Positions 9,590-19,078 of a stretch of DNA of 64,000 bases are shown here, piece by piece. A program made the translations under genes and the position numbers. The notes beneath the pieces are model-generated. The model did not search any database and was not told where the DNA came from. It saw only the letters and a list, made by a program, of their open reading frames with translations. The DNA comes from Peptoniphilus harei. GTDB taxonomy: Bacteria; Bacillota; Clostridia; Tissierellales; Peptoniphilaceae. Every line of letters begins with the position of its first letter. Position 1 is the first letter of the stretch. The stretch is taken from positions 1,178,001-1,242,000 of the forward strand of contig NZ_UATM01000032.1 of the NCBI RefSeq assembly GCF_900454685.1, written 5' to 3'.

Positions 9590-11410
9590 ATGGGAAAAAT
9601 AATTGGTATTGACTTAGGTACAACTAACTCTGCAGTAGCAGTAATGGAAGGTGGAGAATCTGTAATTATTCCTAACATTGAAGGTAACAGAACTACTCCA
9701 TCAGTAGTAGCTTTTACAAAAGATGGCGAAAGATTAGTAGGTGAAACTGCTAAGAGACAAGCAATCACAAACCCTGATAGAACAATCTCTTCTATTAAGA
9801 GACACATGGGTTCTGATTTTAACGTAAAAATTGACGACAAAACTTACTCTCCACAAGATATTTCAGCTATGATTCTACAAAAATTAAAGGCTGACGCAGA
9901 ATCTTATCTTGGAGAAAAGATTACAGAAGCTGTTATTACAGTTCCAGCTTACTTCACAGATGCTCAAAGACAAGCAACTAAAGACGCAGGAAGAATTGCA
10001 GGACTTGATGTAAAGAGAATTGTAAACGAACCAACTGCAGCTGCACTTGCTTATGGAGAAGACAAGGACACTGAAGCACAAACTGTTATGGTTTATGACC
10101 TTGGTGGTGGTACATTTGACGTATCTATCCTTGAACTTTCTGACGGTGTATTCGAAGTACACGCAACTCGTGGTAACAACAAACTTGGTGGAGATGACTT
10201 CGACAATAGATTAATCGACTATATTGCTGAAGAATTCAAAAAGGAAAATGGAATTGATCTTAAGGCTGACAACATGAGTCTTCAAAGACTTAAGGAAGCA
10301 GCTGAAAAGGCTAAGAAGGAACTATCTTCTACAATGTCAACAAATATCAACCTTCCATTTATCACAGCTTCACAATCTGGTCCACTTCACTTAAATATGG
10401 ACGTATCTCGTGCTAAGTTCGATGAACTTACAGCAGATCTTGTTAAGAAGACTGAAGGACCTGTTAAGGATGCTTTAAAGGATGCAGGACTTAATGCAAA
10501 TGAAATAGACAAGGTTCTTTTAGTTGGTGGTTCTACAAGAATTCCAGCAGTTCAAGAATGTATTAAAAAGTTAACTGGAAAGCAACCTCAAAAGGATATT
10601 AACCCAGACGAATGTGTAGCTCTTGGTGCAGCTATCCAAGGTGGAGTTCTTTCTGGAGATGTTAAGGACTTACTTCTTCTTGACGTAACACCACTTTCTC
10701 TAGGAATTGAAACAATGGGTAACATTACAACAAGACTTATTGAAAGAAATACAACAATCCCAACTAAGAAGTCACAAGTATTTACAACTGCAGCAGATAA
10801 TCAAACTTCTGTAGAAATTCACGTACTTCAAGGTGAAAGACAAATGGCAAAAGACAACGTAACTCTTGGTAGATTTACACTTGATGGTATTGCACCAGCA
10901 AGAAGAGGAGTGCCACAAATTGAAGTAACATTTGATATTGATGCAAATGGTATTGTAAATGTAAGTGCTAAGGACAAGGGTACTGGTAAAGAACAACACA
11001 TCACTATTACATCTTCAACTAACTTAAATGAAGAAGAAATCGAAAAGAAAGTTAAGGAAGCAGAAATGTATGCTCAAGAAGATGCTAAGAAGAAAGATTT
11101 AATCGAAGCAAGAAACAACGCTGATTCAATGATTTACCAATCTGAAAACACACTTAAGGATGTTGAAGGAAAGATTTCTGATGCAGACAAGACTAAGATT
11201 GAAGAAGCAATCAAGGGACTTAAGGATGTAAAAGATGGCGAAGATCTTGAAGCTATTAAATCTAAGACTGAAGAATTAACTCAAGCCTTCTACGCAATTT
11301 CAGAAGAAATTTATAAACAACAAGAAGGTCAAGCTGATGGTGGACAACAACAAGCTGATGACGATGTAGTTGACGCTGACTATGAAGTTGTAGACGAAGA
11401 CGAAGAATAA
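9590..11410 (+). CDS. dnaK: Molecular chaperone DnaK (Hsp70)
   Basis: Hsp70 chaperone, 606 residues. The ATPase domain opens '[15 protein letters not shown]' and contains '[12 protein letters not shown]' and '[14 protein letters not shown]'. The substrate-binding domain follows the '[15 protein letters not shown]' linker and a helical lid ends in the acidic tail '[14 protein letters not shown]'. The ATG is preceded by AGGAGGA. It is the last gene of the CIRCE operon, closed by a strong terminator. Codon use looks more biased than in neighbours, as expected for an abundant protein. Confidence 0.99.
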   Translation: MGKIIGIDLGTTNSAVAVMEGGESVIIPNIEGNRTTPSVVAFTKDGERLVGETAKRQAITNPDRTISSIKRHMGSDFNVKIDDKTYSPQDISAMILQKLKADAESYLGEKITEAVITVPAYFTDAQRQATKDAGRIAGLDVKRIVNEPTAAALAYGEDKDTEAQTVMVYDLGGGTFDVSILELSDGVFEVHATRGNNKLGGDDFDNRLIDYIAEEFKKENGIDLKADNMSLQRLKEAAEKAKKELSSTMSTNINLPFITASQSGPLHLNMDVSRAKFDELTADLVKKTEGPVKDALKDAGLNANEIDKVLLVGGSTRIPAVQECIKKLTGKQPQKDINPDECVALGAAIQGGVLSGDVKDLLLLDVTPLSLGIETMGNITTRLIERNTTIPTKKSQVFTTAADNQTSVEIHVLQGERQMAKDNVTLGRFTLDGIAPARRGVPQIEVTFDIDANGIVNVSAKDKGTGKEQHITITSSTNLNEEEIEKKVKEAEMYAQEDAKKKDLIEARNNADSMIYQSENTLKDVEGKISDADKTKIEEAIKGLKDVKDGEDLEAIKSKTEELTQAFYAISEEIYKQQEGQADGGQQQADDDVVDADYEVVDEDEE

Positions 11411-11425
11411 TAATTAAATAAAAAT

Positions 11426-11452
11426 GTTGCAGTTTCGGCTGCAACTTTTTTT
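11426..11452 (+). terminator. Terminator after dnaK
   Basis: GTTGCAG (11426-11432) pairs with CTGCAAC (11439-11445) over a 6-base loop, followed by seven T. It separates dnaJ from the CIRCE operon. Confidence 0.9.
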
Positions 11453-11579
11453 ATGTAGAAAATTATATTCTGAATTTTTATAAATTTTCTTTTTAAATCT
11501 AGTATAAAAACATAAAAGTAGAATTAAACTTTCTTTTTTGTAGTTTTTATATTAGAATATAGAACTATTGAGGTGGAAG

Positions 11580-12710
11580 ATGAGAAATTTTTATGAAATT
11601 CTTGAAGTTGAAAAAAATGTAACTAAAGAAGAATTGAAGAGATCTTATAAGAAGCTTGCTAAAAAGTATCACCCCGACTTAAATCCAGGAGATGAAGTTG
11701 CTGAGGCAAAATTTAAAGAAATCTCCTATGCCTATGAAGTCTTAGCCGATGATGAAAAAAGACAAATCTACGATGTCTATGGCGAAGAAGGACTTAAGGG
11801 CAACATGGGTGGATCTGGAGGCGGTGGCTTCGGAGGTTTCTCTGATATCTTTGATGACATCTTTGATGTTTTTGGCGGCTCAAGATCAAATAGATATGAA
11901 TATGCAAACAGAAAAGACATGCCAAAGAAGGGACCTGATGCAAGAGTAGACATAACTTTAGATTTCTTTGAAGCAATTTTTGGTGTAGAAAAAGAAATTT
12001 CTGTAAAGGTTAGGGAAGAGTGTTCCCACTGTCACGGCAGCAAGATGGAACCGGGAAGTGAAAAACACACTTGTGAGACTTGTAACGGCTCAGGTCAGGT
12101 TACCTCAGAACAAAACACACCTTTTGGTAGGTTTGTAAGGACTTCTGCATGTGAAGATTGTAATGGAACAGGCGAAGTTATAGAAAAGCCTTGTAAGGAA
12201 TGTGGCGGAAGAGGATCTAAGGCACGAACTAAGAAGTTAAAAGTAAACATTCCTAAGGGAGTTGACACTGGAAACATTATTTCACTTAGGAACCAAGGAT
12301 CTGTTGGAGAAAATGGTGGAGAAAATGGAGACATTTTTGTCTACATTAGAGTTAGGTCAGACGCAGTCTTCAAGAGAGAGGGCAATGATATTTACCTAAA
12401 TATTCCAATTTCTTATTCAGACGCAGTCCTTGGTGCAAAGATAAAAGTTCCAACACTTGAAAAAATTGTTGATTATGATATTCCAAAGGGAACTACAGGT
12501 GGAACTGTCTTTAGACTAAAGGGAGAAGGAGTTCCTTATGTCAACAGGGACAAACAAAGGGGAGACCTCTTCTTCAAAGTTGACATTATAATTCCTAAGA
12601 AGGTTAGCAATGAACAAAGAAAACTCCTTGAAGAGTTAAGAGAGACTGAACCAGAAGTTGCAGAAAATAAAAAATCATTTTTAGATAAGTTGAAAAATTT
12701 ATTTGATTAA
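11580..12710 (+). CDS. dnaJ: Chaperone protein DnaJ (Hsp40)
   Basis: The co-chaperone that delivers substrates to DnaK and stimulates its ATPase. About 376 residues: the J-domain has HPD in 'KKYHPDLNPG', followed by a Gly/Phe-rich linker. Four zinc-finger repeats read CSHCHGSK, CETCNGSG, CEDCNGTG and CKECGGRG; the first lacks the final Gly of CxxCxGxG. The ATG at 11580 follows GAGGTGG; an in-frame TTG 12 bases earlier is inside that site. The dnaK terminator upstream implies a separate promoter, which I could not identify with confidence. Confidence 0.97.
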   Translation: MRNFYEILEVEKNVTKEELKRSYKKLAKKYHPDLNPGDEVAEAKFKEISYAYEVLADDEKRQIYDVYGEEGLKGNMGGSGGGGFGGFSDIFDDIFDVFGGSRSNRYEYANRKDMPKKGPDARVDITLDFFEAIFGVEKEISVKVREECSHCHGSKMEPGSEKHTCETCNGSGQVTSEQNTPFGRFVRTSACEDCNGTGEVIEKPCKECGGRGSKARTKKLKVNIPKGVDTGNIISLRNQGSVGENGGENGDIFVYIRVRSDAVFKREGNDIYLNIPISYSDAVLGAKIKVPTLEKIVDYDIPKGTTGGTVFRLKGEGVPYVNRDKQRGDLFFKVDIIIPKKVSNEQRKLLEELRETEPEVAENKKSFLDKLKNLFD

Positions 12711-12736
12711 TGCGGATCACTGATTCGCATTTTTTA
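12709..12736 (+). terminator. Terminator overlapping the dnaJ stop codon
   Basis: A ten-base stem, AATGCGGATC (12709-12718) with GATTCGCATT (12722-12731, one G-T pair), encloses a 3-base loop and is followed by T residues. Its first two bases are the end of the dnaJ TAA. Confidence 0.85.
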
Positions 12737-12738
12737 AA

Positions 12739-12767
12739 TTGTATAAAAAAATTATCTATAATATAAT
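12739..12767 (+). promoter_or_regulatory. SigA promoter of the prmA operon
   Basis: TTGTAT (12739-12744), 17-base spacer, perfect TATAAT (12762-12767), 16 bases before the prmA start. Confidence 0.8.
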
Positions 12768-12783
12768 GAAACAAGGTGATTAG

Positions 12784-13689
12784 ATGAAATACATTGAAAT
12801 GACAATAAATACTTCAAAGGATAAAAAAGATATCATTGAAGGAATTCTATTTGATTATGGAATTTATACAACAGAAGAAATTTCTAGCGACATAGTGGAT
12901 GAGCTTGACCAAGATGAGAAGGATTGGGACTTTATTGACTATCCTCTTTTAAATTCAAATGAAGATATCTTTGCTCTTAGGGTTTATCCAGAAAATATGG
13001 AAGATGCAAATAATTTAAAGGCTGAGTTAAGTGAAAAGAAACTTGGTCAATGTCTTGTTGAAGAAAAGGACGATGAAGACTGGGCGAATAATTGGAAAAA
13101 ATATTATAAACCACTAGAAATTGGCGAAAAGCTTGCCATAGTTCCTGAGTGGGAAGATTATGACAATGATAATAGAGTCGTTATAAAAATTAATCCAGGT
13201 ATGGCCTTTGGTACAGGAACTCACGAGTCAACTTATATGTGCCTTGAACTCTTAGAGAGATATGTAAATAAAGACGATGATATTTTTGACATAGGTTGTG
13301 GTTCAGGCATACTTGCTATAGCAGGTCTAAAACTTGGGGCAAAGAAAGCTCTTGCAGTTGATATAGATGATAAGTGCATTGATGCTTCTCATGAAAATGC
13401 AGGTCTAAATAATCTTGAAGACAAGGTGGAAATTAAGAAGGGAAATCTTCTTGATGTTGTTAAGGGAAGAGCAGACCTAATAGTTTCCAATATTATTGCA
13501 GAAATAATTGTAGATGAGATCAAAAATCTCAAGAACCACATGGAAAAGGGTGGAATTTTTATAACTTCTGGAATTATAAAAGAGAGAAGGCAAATGGTAA
13601 TTCATGCCCTAGAAGAAAATGGTTTTGAAATCATTGACGAGTTAGAAAAAAATAATTGGGTTGCCATTGTAGGAAGATTAAATGTATAG
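12784..13689 (+). CDS. prmA: Ribosomal protein L11 methyltransferase
   Basis: An SAM-dependent enzyme that methylates ribosomal protein L11. The 301 residues have an N-terminal L11-recognition part, then 'INPGMAFGTGTHESTYMCLELLE' split by the Rossmann SAM-binding motif 'IFDIGCGSGILAIAGLKLGA' and 'SNIIAEIIVDE'. The ATG follows AAGGTGAT. The dnaJ-prmA-rsmE-mtaB order is conserved in Firmicutes. It starts a tightly packed five-gene run, overlapping rsmE by 8 bases. Confidence 0.95.
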   Translation: MKYIEMTINTSKDKKDIIEGILFDYGIYTTEEISSDIVDELDQDEKDWDFIDYPLLNSNEDIFALRVYPENMEDANNLKAELSEKKLGQCLVEEKDDEDWANNWKKYYKPLEIGEKLAIVPEWEDYDNDNRVVIKINPGMAFGTGTHESTYMCLELLERYVNKDDDIFDIGCGSGILAIAGLKLGAKKALAVDIDDKCIDASHENAGLNNLEDKVEIKKGNLLDVVKGRADLIVSNIIAEIIVDEIKNLKNHMEKGGIFITSGIIKERRQMVIHALEENGFEIIDELEKNNWVAIVGRLNV

Positions 13690-14371
13690 ATTTTTTGAAG
13701 ATAGAAGGTTTGAAGGTAATACAAATCTTAAAGAAGAAACCCTCCACCACCTTAGAAATGTAATTAGGATAAATGATGAGGAAGTCTTTCAAGTTGTTTT
13801 TGAAGATGGGATTTTTTCTTTCGCTTATGAAGGTGGAAAAATAAAAAATCTTGGGGAAGTTCAAGAATCCAATGAATCTAAGGTGAGACTTTCCTTATTT
13901 TTTAGTGTCCTCAAAAACAACAAGTCTGAAGATGTCCTAAGGCATGCAACAGAAATTGGGGTTAGCGATTTTTATCCAGTCATAATGGATAGGACAATAC
14001 CAGATATTTCTAAGAAAAAAGAAAAGAAAATGGAAAGATTTCAAAAAATCGTAGAATCTGCTGCAAAGCAATCAAAAAGAGATGTCATACCTCTTGTTCA
14101 CGACATAATAAAGACAGAAGATATTTTAAAGTTTTCTGGAGATTTAGTTTTATGTTATGAAGATGAAAATAAGACCCAATTAGGGGAAATAACAAGATCT
14201 CTTAGCAACAATATTGGACTTGTCATTGGTCCAGAGGGTGGCATATCAGAAAGAGAACTTGAAATTTTGAGTGAAGCTAAAAAAGTTGGACTTGGCAGGA
14301 GAATACTTCGCGCAGAGACTGCAGCTATAAGTGCTTCATTTTATATAATACACGCAAAGGAGTGTGAGTAA
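13682..14371 (+). CDS. rsmE: 16S rRNA (uracil(1498)-N3)-methyltransferase
   Basis: RsmE methylates U1498 of 16S rRNA. The 229 residues begin 'MYRFFEDRRFEG' with 'LHHLRNVIRI' typical of the N-terminal PUA-like domain. The C-terminal SPOUT trefoil-knot domain has 'LVIGPEGGISERELE' and 'LGRRILRAETAAISA', both diagnostic. Start and stop overlap the neighbours (8 bases with prmA, 1 base with mtaB), indicating translational coupling. Confidence 0.95.
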   Translation: MYRFFEDRRFEGNTNLKEETLHHLRNVIRINDEEVFQVVFEDGIFSFAYEGGKIKNLGEVQESNESKVRLSLFFSVLKNNKSEDVLRHATEIGVSDFYPVIMDRTIPDISKKKEKKMERFQKIVESAAKQSKRDVIPLVHDIIKTEDILKFSGDLVLCYEDENKTQLGEITRSLSNNIGLVIGPEGGISERELEILSEAKKVGLGRRILRAETAAISASFYIIHAKECE

Positions 14372-15669
14372 TGGAAAAAACTTTTTCAATTTTAACTCTT
14401 GGCTGTAAGGTTAACCAGTACGAATCAGAAGCCATGAGTGAACTTTTTGAAAGTAGGGGATATAGACAAGTTGAAAATGATGACTTTAGTGACGTTTATA
14501 TTGTTAATACTTGCACAGTTACAAATTTATCAGATAGAAAATCAAGACAGTTTATTAGAAAATCAAAGAAAAACAACCCAGATTCAGTTGTGGCAGTAGT
14601 AGGTTGCTATTCACAAGTTTCTCCCGATGAAGTAAAAAGTATTGAGGGAGTTGATGTTGTTGTTGGAACAACTGAAAGAGATAGGATTGTTGACTTAATT
14701 GAAGAGTCTAAAGAAAATGATGAAAAAATAAATATTGTTAAGAACTTAAAAAATGTACGTGAGTTTGCAAATACGACAAACTTTGACAGTAACAACAGGA
14801 CTCGTGCTTATATGAAGGTCCAAGATGGTTGCAACAGATTTTGCACCTACTGCATAATTCCCTTTGCAAGAGGACCCATTAGGTCTAGAACAATTGAAGA
14901 CTCAGTAAGAGAGGCAAGAACACTTGCAGATAGGGGCTTTAAAGAAATTGTCTTAACAGGAATTCACATTGGGTCTTTTGGCAAGGACATTGGCGATATG
15001 AGATTAATTGACCTAATCGAAGCTATTGCTGAAGTTGATGGAATCGAAAGAATTAGACTTTCTTCAGTTGAACCGCTTATTATTACAGATGAATTTATGG
15101 AAAGAGCAGTAAAGACAGGAAAATTATGCGATCACTTCCATCTTTCCCTTCAAAGTGGATCTAACAATATCTTAAAGGCAATGAATAGAAGGTACACTCG
15201 TGAAGAATATATTGAAAAGGCAAAAATAATTAGAAAATATATGCCTCATGCAGGACTAACAACTGATATAATAGTTGGCTTCCCTGGAGAAAGTGATGAA
15301 GATTTTGAGGATTCAATGAATATTGTAAGAGAAGTTGGATTTTCAAGGATTCATGTCTTTAAATATTCCAAGAGGAAAAATACAAAAGCTGCTGAAATGA
15401 AAAATCAAATTGATGGCAATATTAAAAAAGAAAGGTCTGAAAAATTAATTGCACTTGGGGAAGAATACCAAGAAATATTTGAAAGAGAAAACATGAAAAC
15501 CCCTCAATCAGTTTTATTTGAAGAAGAACATGATGGAGTATATTATGGCTACACAACAAACTACATCAGAGTTAAGGCAAAATCTGAGGAGGACCTTACG
15601 AATAAAATTAAGAAAGTAAAAATTTTGGACACAGGTGAAATTGCAAATTGTGAAGTTATTGGTGATTAA
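14371..15669 (+). CDS. mtaB: tRNA t6A37 methylthiotransferase MtaB
   Basis: A radical SAM enzyme that converts t6A37 to ms2t6A37 in ANN-decoding tRNAs. The 432 residues comprise an N-terminal UPF0004 domain with cluster cysteines ('LGCKVNQYES', 'NTCTVTN', 'VGCYSQ'), a radical SAM core with 'CNRFCTYC' near residue 155, and a C-terminal TRAM domain. 'LGCKVNQYE' and the gene position after rsmE favour MtaB over MiaB or RimO. Confidence 0.94.
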   Translation: MEKTFSILTLGCKVNQYESEAMSELFESRGYRQVENDDFSDVYIVNTCTVTNLSDRKSRQFIRKSKKNNPDSVVAVVGCYSQVSPDEVKSIEGVDVVVGTTERDRIVDLIEESKENDEKINIVKNLKNVREFANTTNFDSNNRTRAYMKVQDGCNRFCTYCIIPFARGPIRSRTIEDSVREARTLADRGFKEIVLTGIHIGSFGKDIGDMRLIDLIEAIAEVDGIERIRLSSVEPLIITDEFMERAVKTGKLCDHFHLSLQSGSNNILKAMNRRYTREEYIEKAKIIRKYMPHAGLTTDIIVGFPGESDEDFEDSMNIVREVGFSRIHVFKYSKRKNTKAAEMKNQIDGNIKKERSEKLIALGEEYQEIFERENMKTPQSVLFEEEHDGVYYGYTTNYIRVKAKSEEDLTNKIKKVKILDTGEIANCEVIGD

Positions 15670-16053
15670 ATGTTAAAGATTAGAGCACACCACCTCTTGT
15701 GCACAGAAAACTTTGTTGGTGAGGGTTACAGTGATGACTTTTCAAAAAATATGGCAAAAGTCATTGGACAGCTAAAAGAGAATCCGAAAGTTAAATTACT
15801 TGCAGACCTTGACGATATTTGTGGTCCTTGCCCAGAAAATCTCGGGACTAGGTGCGAGAATGATGACTTGGTAAAATCTTATGATAAAAAAGTTTTAGAA
15901 GTTTTAAACTTATCAGAAGGTGAAATTTATTCATGGGCCGACATAAGAAAGCTTGCCTGTGATATAATATTTGCAAAGAATAGGCGAGAAGAGATTTGCG
16001 GAGAATGTCAGTGGAATGAACTCTGCAAAGAAGTTGAAGCCAAAAGGAGGTAA
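15670..16053 (+). CDS. DUF1284 domain protein, cysteine-rich
   Basis: A 127-residue protein opening 'MLKIRAHHLLC', the signature of DUF1284. Eight or more cysteines are spread as HHLLC, CGPC, RC, LAC, CGEC and LC, a pattern that suggests metal or Fe-S binding, though no function is established that I know. The ATG directly abuts the mtaB stop, so it is co-translated with a radical SAM enzyme. Confidence 0.75.
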   Translation: MLKIRAHHLLCTENFVGEGYSDDFSKNMAKVIGQLKENPKVKLLADLDDICGPCPENLGTRCENDDLVKSYDKKVLEVLNLSEGEIYSWADIRKLACDIIFAKNRREEICGECQWNELCKEVEAKRR

Positions 16054-16055
16054 GT

Positions 16056-16394
16056 ATGGACTGTTTATTTTGTAAAATAATTAAGGGAGAGATTCCTTCA
16101 ACAAAACTTTATGAAGATGAACTTGTGTATGCTTTTAGAGATATAGACCCACAAGCTCCTACTCATTTTTTGATTGTTCCTAAAGAGCACATTGGATCAG
16201 CTGATGATCTTGATGAAGACCATAAAGAACTAATAGGTCACATCTTCTTAGTTGCGAAAAAGCTTTGTGCAGAAGAAGGGCTTACAAAGGGATACAGGAT
16301 TGTAAATAATTGCAAAGAAGACGGAGGTCAAACTGTAGATCATCTTCACTTTCATGTACTTGGAGGAAGAAGTTTAAATTGGCCACCAGGTTGA
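16056..16394 (+). CDS. HIT family nucleotide-binding protein (HinT-like)
   Basis: A 112-residue histidine triad protein: 'CLFCKIIKGEIPS' at the N-terminus and the triad 'VDHLHFHVLGG' near the end (H-x-H-x-H). HinT-type members hydrolyse adenosine phosphoramidates or aminoacyl-AMP. A GGAGG site lies inside the end of the preceding gene. It is the last gene of the prmA unit, followed by a terminator. Confidence 0.93.
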   Translation: MDCLFCKIIKGEIPSTKLYEDELVYAFRDIDPQAPTHFLIVPKEHIGSADDLDEDHKELIGHIFLVAKKLCAEEGLTKGYRIVNNCKEDGGQTVDHLHFHVLGGRSLNWPPG

Positions 16395-16408
16395 TAAAAA
16401 ACTTTACT

Positions 16409-16438
16409 AATGCCGGGATTATGTCCTGGCATTTTTTT
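16409..16438 (+). terminator. Terminator of the prmA-HIT operon
   Basis: AATGCCGGGA (16409-16418) pairs with TCCTGGCATT (16424-16433) with one G-T pair, loop of five, then a T run. Confidence 0.88.
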
Positions 16439-16588
16439 ATTTGTCTAATAACTTATGATAAAAAAATTTTTAATTAAAAATTTGTAACACTTTTAGACTT
16501 TTGGTTATATCAATAATTGAAAATATTTAATATAATAAATTTAAGAATACATTATGGGAAAACAGACTCTAAAGAAGGAAGATGATTT

Positions 16589-17428
16589 ATGAAATTAGGA
16601 TTTGTTGATGTTGGTGGAGGAACACGTGGAATTTATGGAGCAGGAGTTTTTGATTATTTAATGGAAGAGGGCATAAGCGGAGACTACTTTATTGGAGTTT
16701 CTGCTGGAGCTGCTAATGGTGCGTCTTTTCTTGCCAAGCAACCAAGAAGAAATTTTGTCTTTTATAATAATTATGCCTTTAGAAAAGAGTATATGAGTCT
16801 TAAAAATTATTTAAAAACGGGTTCATATATTGATTTAGATTATATCTATTCAGACCTAAGTGCATCAAATGGGGAATATCCTCTTGACTATAAAACTATG
16901 ATGGAAAATCCCATGGAATTTGAAATAGTTGCAACAGATGCAAGGACAGGCAGGCCAAAATATTTTAATAAGAAAGATCTTATTATAGATGAGTATGATC
17001 CAATTAAAGCATCATGTTGCGTTCCAGTCCTTTGTAATCCTTATGAGGTTAAGGGAGTCCCTTACTTTGATGGCGGGCTGTCTGACCCAATTCCTTATAA
17101 GAGAGCCTTTGAAGCAGGTTGCGATAAGGTTATTCTTGTTCTAACAAGACCCAAAGATTTTTTTAGGGAAAAGAGAAAGGACAAAAAGTTTGTAAGATTA
17201 CTTAGAAGAAATTATCCAAGAGTTTCAAAAGCTTTTGCAAAGAGATATGAAGTTTACAATCAAAGTCTAAGGGAAGCAATCGAACTTGAAAAGGAAAATA
17301 AAATAATAATTATAGCTCCAAGTGACATTGGAAACCTAAAAACACTAAGTCAAAATCATGAACAATTAGAAAACTTATATGAAATGGGTAGAAGGGATGC
17401 AAAGGAAGCACTAAATTTAAAATTATAA
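16589..17428 (+). CDS. Patatin-like phospholipase family protein
   Basis: A 279-residue patatin-fold acyl hydrolase. The oxyanion motif 'GGGTRG' is near residue 10, the nucleophile serine is in 'GVSAG' and the catalytic aspartate in 'DGGLSDP': a complete Ser-Asp dyad. Bacterial members of this RssA/YchK-like type are usually cytoplasmic lipases of unknown substrate; no signal peptide is seen. The ATG follows AAGGAAG. Only 15 bases separate it from a membrane-protein gene of the VTT family, so the two may act together on lipids (inference). Confidence 0.88.
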   Translation: MKLGFVDVGGGTRGIYGAGVFDYLMEEGISGDYFIGVSAGAANGASFLAKQPRRNFVFYNNYAFRKEYMSLKNYLKTGSYIDLDYIYSDLSASNGEYPLDYKTMMENPMEFEIVATDARTGRPKYFNKKDLIIDEYDPIKASCCVPVLCNPYEVKGVPYFDGGLSDPIPYKRAFEAGCDKVILVLTRPKDFFREKRKDKKFVRLLRRNYPRVSKAFAKRYEVYNQSLREAIELEKENKIIIIAPSDIGNLKTLSQNHEQLENLYEMGRRDAKEALNLKL

Positions 17429-17443
17429 AAATGAGATGATTAT

Positions 17444-18202
17444 ATGAAAAATATAAAAGAAAAGTTAAAACAAATAGAAGATAGGGGAGAAAAAAGCAAT
17501 AACTTAAGTGAGAGCGATAAAAATATAAAAAACAGGTTCAAAAAAATCCAAATTGTTGCCTTAGTTTCTTTTTCGTTAATAATAATACTTTTAATCTTAA
17601 CTCGAAGTGGAAATATGAGTATTGATTCTATAATTGAAAACGCAAGTGGTAACCCAAGGAAGTCCATTATTTCTCTTTTAAGTCTATTTGCAGTTAAGAG
17701 CCTTACAATTATAATTCCTCTGCCATCTCTTTACCTAGCAAGTGGAATTTTATTTAAACCAGCAAAAGCTATTTTTGTCAGCTATCTTGGTTTAGCCATT
17801 ACACTCACAATTCCTTTTGTATTGGGAAGATGGTCCGGTACAGAAGAAATGGATTATCTAAAGAAGAAATATCCCAAAATTGATAAACTTGTTGAGATGC
17901 AAAAGAAAAATGAATTTCTTGCAAGTTTTATAATCAGGCTAATAGGTTGGTTTCCCTGTGATATTTTAAGTTTTTATTTTGGAGCCTGTAAGACCAATTA
18001 TATAAAATACATAACTTCATCATTATTAGGTGCGTCTATTGGAGTTATAACAAACACCCTTCTTGGAGATGTTATCTTAAATCCACTTTCTTGGCAGTTT
18101 ATGGGGCTAATGCTAATAAAGATTTTAATTTCGGCTTCTGTCATTGGAATAACTTATCTTGTTAACAAGAAGAATGAAAGAAAAAATCGCGAACTTAGAT
18201 AG
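17444..18202 (+). CDS. TVP38/TMEM64 (VTT domain) family membrane protein
   Basis: A 252-residue polytopic membrane protein. A charged N-terminus (about 1-45) is followed by a first membrane segment, a re-entrant-type region ('LTIIIPLPSLYLASGILF') and 'PFVLGRWSGTEEM' typical of the VTT/SNARE-associated family. Relatives in this fold (DedA, TMEM41B) scramble or flip lipids, which would fit the patatin neighbour. The precise role is unknown. Confidence 0.85.
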   Translation: MKNIKEKLKQIEDRGEKSNNLSESDKNIKNRFKKIQIVALVSFSLIIILLILTRSGNMSIDSIIENASGNPRKSIISLLSLFAVKSLTIIIPLPSLYLASGILFKPAKAIFVSYLGLAITLTIPFVLGRWSGTEEMDYLKKKYPKIDKLVEMQKKNEFLASFIIRLIGWFPCDILSFYFGACKTNYIKYITSSLLGASIGVITNTLLGDVILNPLSWQFMGLMLIKILISASVIGITYLVNKKNERKNRELR

Positions 18203-18255
18203 ATAAAATAAAAAAAATATTTGAAAAAATTAAATTTTAAATAAGAAAAATATTA

Positions 18256-18284
18256 TTGAAGTTTTGGGATTTATAGAGTATAAT
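18256..18284 (+). promoter_or_regulatory. SigA promoter of rpsU-yqeY
   Basis: TTGAAG (18256-18261), a 17-base spacer and a perfect TATAAT (18279-18284). Start of transcription is expected near 18291, just before the leader hairpin. Confidence 0.8.
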
Positions 18285-18294
18285 AAACCTAAAT

Positions 18295-18308
18295 TGGCCG
18301 AAAGGCCA
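18295..18308 (+). promoter_or_regulatory. GNRA-capped hairpin at the 5' end of the rpsU leader
   Basis: TGGCC-GAAA-GGCCA folds as a five-base stem with a GAAA tetraloop a few bases from the predicted transcript start, ahead of the GAGGAGG site (18324-18330). It could protect the 5' end from decay or bind a regulator; only the structure is seen. Confidence 0.5.
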
Positions 18309-18337
18309 TACTCTTTTCTACGAGAGGAGGTTAAAAA

Positions 18338-18517
18338 ATGTCCGAAATCAGGGTTGGTGAAAACGAATCTTTAGACAATGCTCTAAAAAGATTCAAAAGA
18401 CAATGTGCCACAAGTGGAGTTCTCAAAGAAGTAAGAAAAAGAGAACATTACGAAAAACCAAGTGTTAGAAGGAAGAAAAAATCCGAAGAGGCACGCAGAA
18501 AAAAACACAGATACTAA
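18338..18517 (+). CDS. rpsU: 30S ribosomal protein S21
   Basis: A 59-residue basic protein reading '[20 protein letters not shown]' at the start and 'EARRKKHRY' at the end, the expected size and signature of S21 ('[12 protein letters not shown]'). S21 sits near the anti-Shine-Dalgarno end of 16S rRNA and affects initiation. The ATG is 7 bases after GAGGAGG. It is co-transcribed with yqeY, as in other Firmicutes, from the promoter at 18256. Confidence 0.97.
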   Translation: MSEIRVGENESLDNALKRFKRQCATSGVLKEVRKREHYEKPSVRRKKKSEEARRKKHRY

Positions 18518-18530
18518 AGAGGGTGTTCTT

Positions 18531-18974
18531 ATGTCTCTAAAAGAGAGACTCATGGCAGATCTAAAGGATGCTATGAAAAATAAAGATAAACTTCGAAAAG
18601 ATGTTATCACCATGGTTCGTGCAGCTATTAAACAAAAAGAAGTAGATGAACGAGTTGAGCTTACTGACAGTGATGTTGAAAACATTATTGGAAAACAGCT
18701 AAAAGAAAAGAAATCGTCAATTGAAGAATTTAAAAAAGGTAATAGAGAAGACTTGGTTGAACATACTAACCAAGAAATTGAAATATTACTTGATTACTTA
18801 CCTGAGCAATTATCAGATGAAGAATTAAAAGGAATTATACAAAAAGTAATTGACGAAAATGAAATAACATCAATGAAGGATATTGGAAAATTAATGAAAA
18901 ATGTCATGCCATTAATTAAGGGCAAGGCAGATGGCAAGCAAGTCAATGCTATTGCCAGAGAATTATTAAATTAA
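18531..18974 (+). CDS. yqeY: GatB/YqeY domain protein
   Basis: A 147-residue protein with the YqeY fold, related to the C-terminal domain of amidotransferase GatB ('LKERLMADLKDAMKNKD' at the start, 'LMKNVMPLIKGKADGKQVN' at the end). Function is not firmly known; the GatB homology suggests tRNA binding. I use the ATG at 18531 after GGGTG rather than an upstream ATG that would overlap rpsU by more than 50 bases. The rpsU-yqeY pair is conserved. Confidence 0.93.
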   Translation: MSLKERLMADLKDAMKNKDKLRKDVITMVRAAIKQKEVDERVELTDSDVENIIGKQLKEKKSSIEEFKKGNREDLVEHTNQEIEILLDYLPEQLSDEELKGIIQKVIDENEITSMKDIGKLMKNVMPLIKGKADGKQVNAIARELLN

Positions 18975-19005
18975 AACTCGGGGAATTTCCCTGGGTTTTT
19001 TTTTT
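18975..19005 (+). terminator. Terminator after yqeY
   Basis: AACTCGGGG (18975-18983) pairs with CCCTGGGTT (18989-18997, two G-T pairs), followed by a run of T. Confidence 0.85.
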
Positions 19006-19078
19006 ACAGATTTTTATATTTAACATATTGAAATTAAATAATATTTTAAAGAAATTGAAAATTTCAAGAGGAGTATTT

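Noticed and set aside
9884..10162. Open frame on the strand opposite dnaK
   Set aside because: Antisense shadow of a highly conserved gene with biased codons; no ribosome site and no family resemblance.
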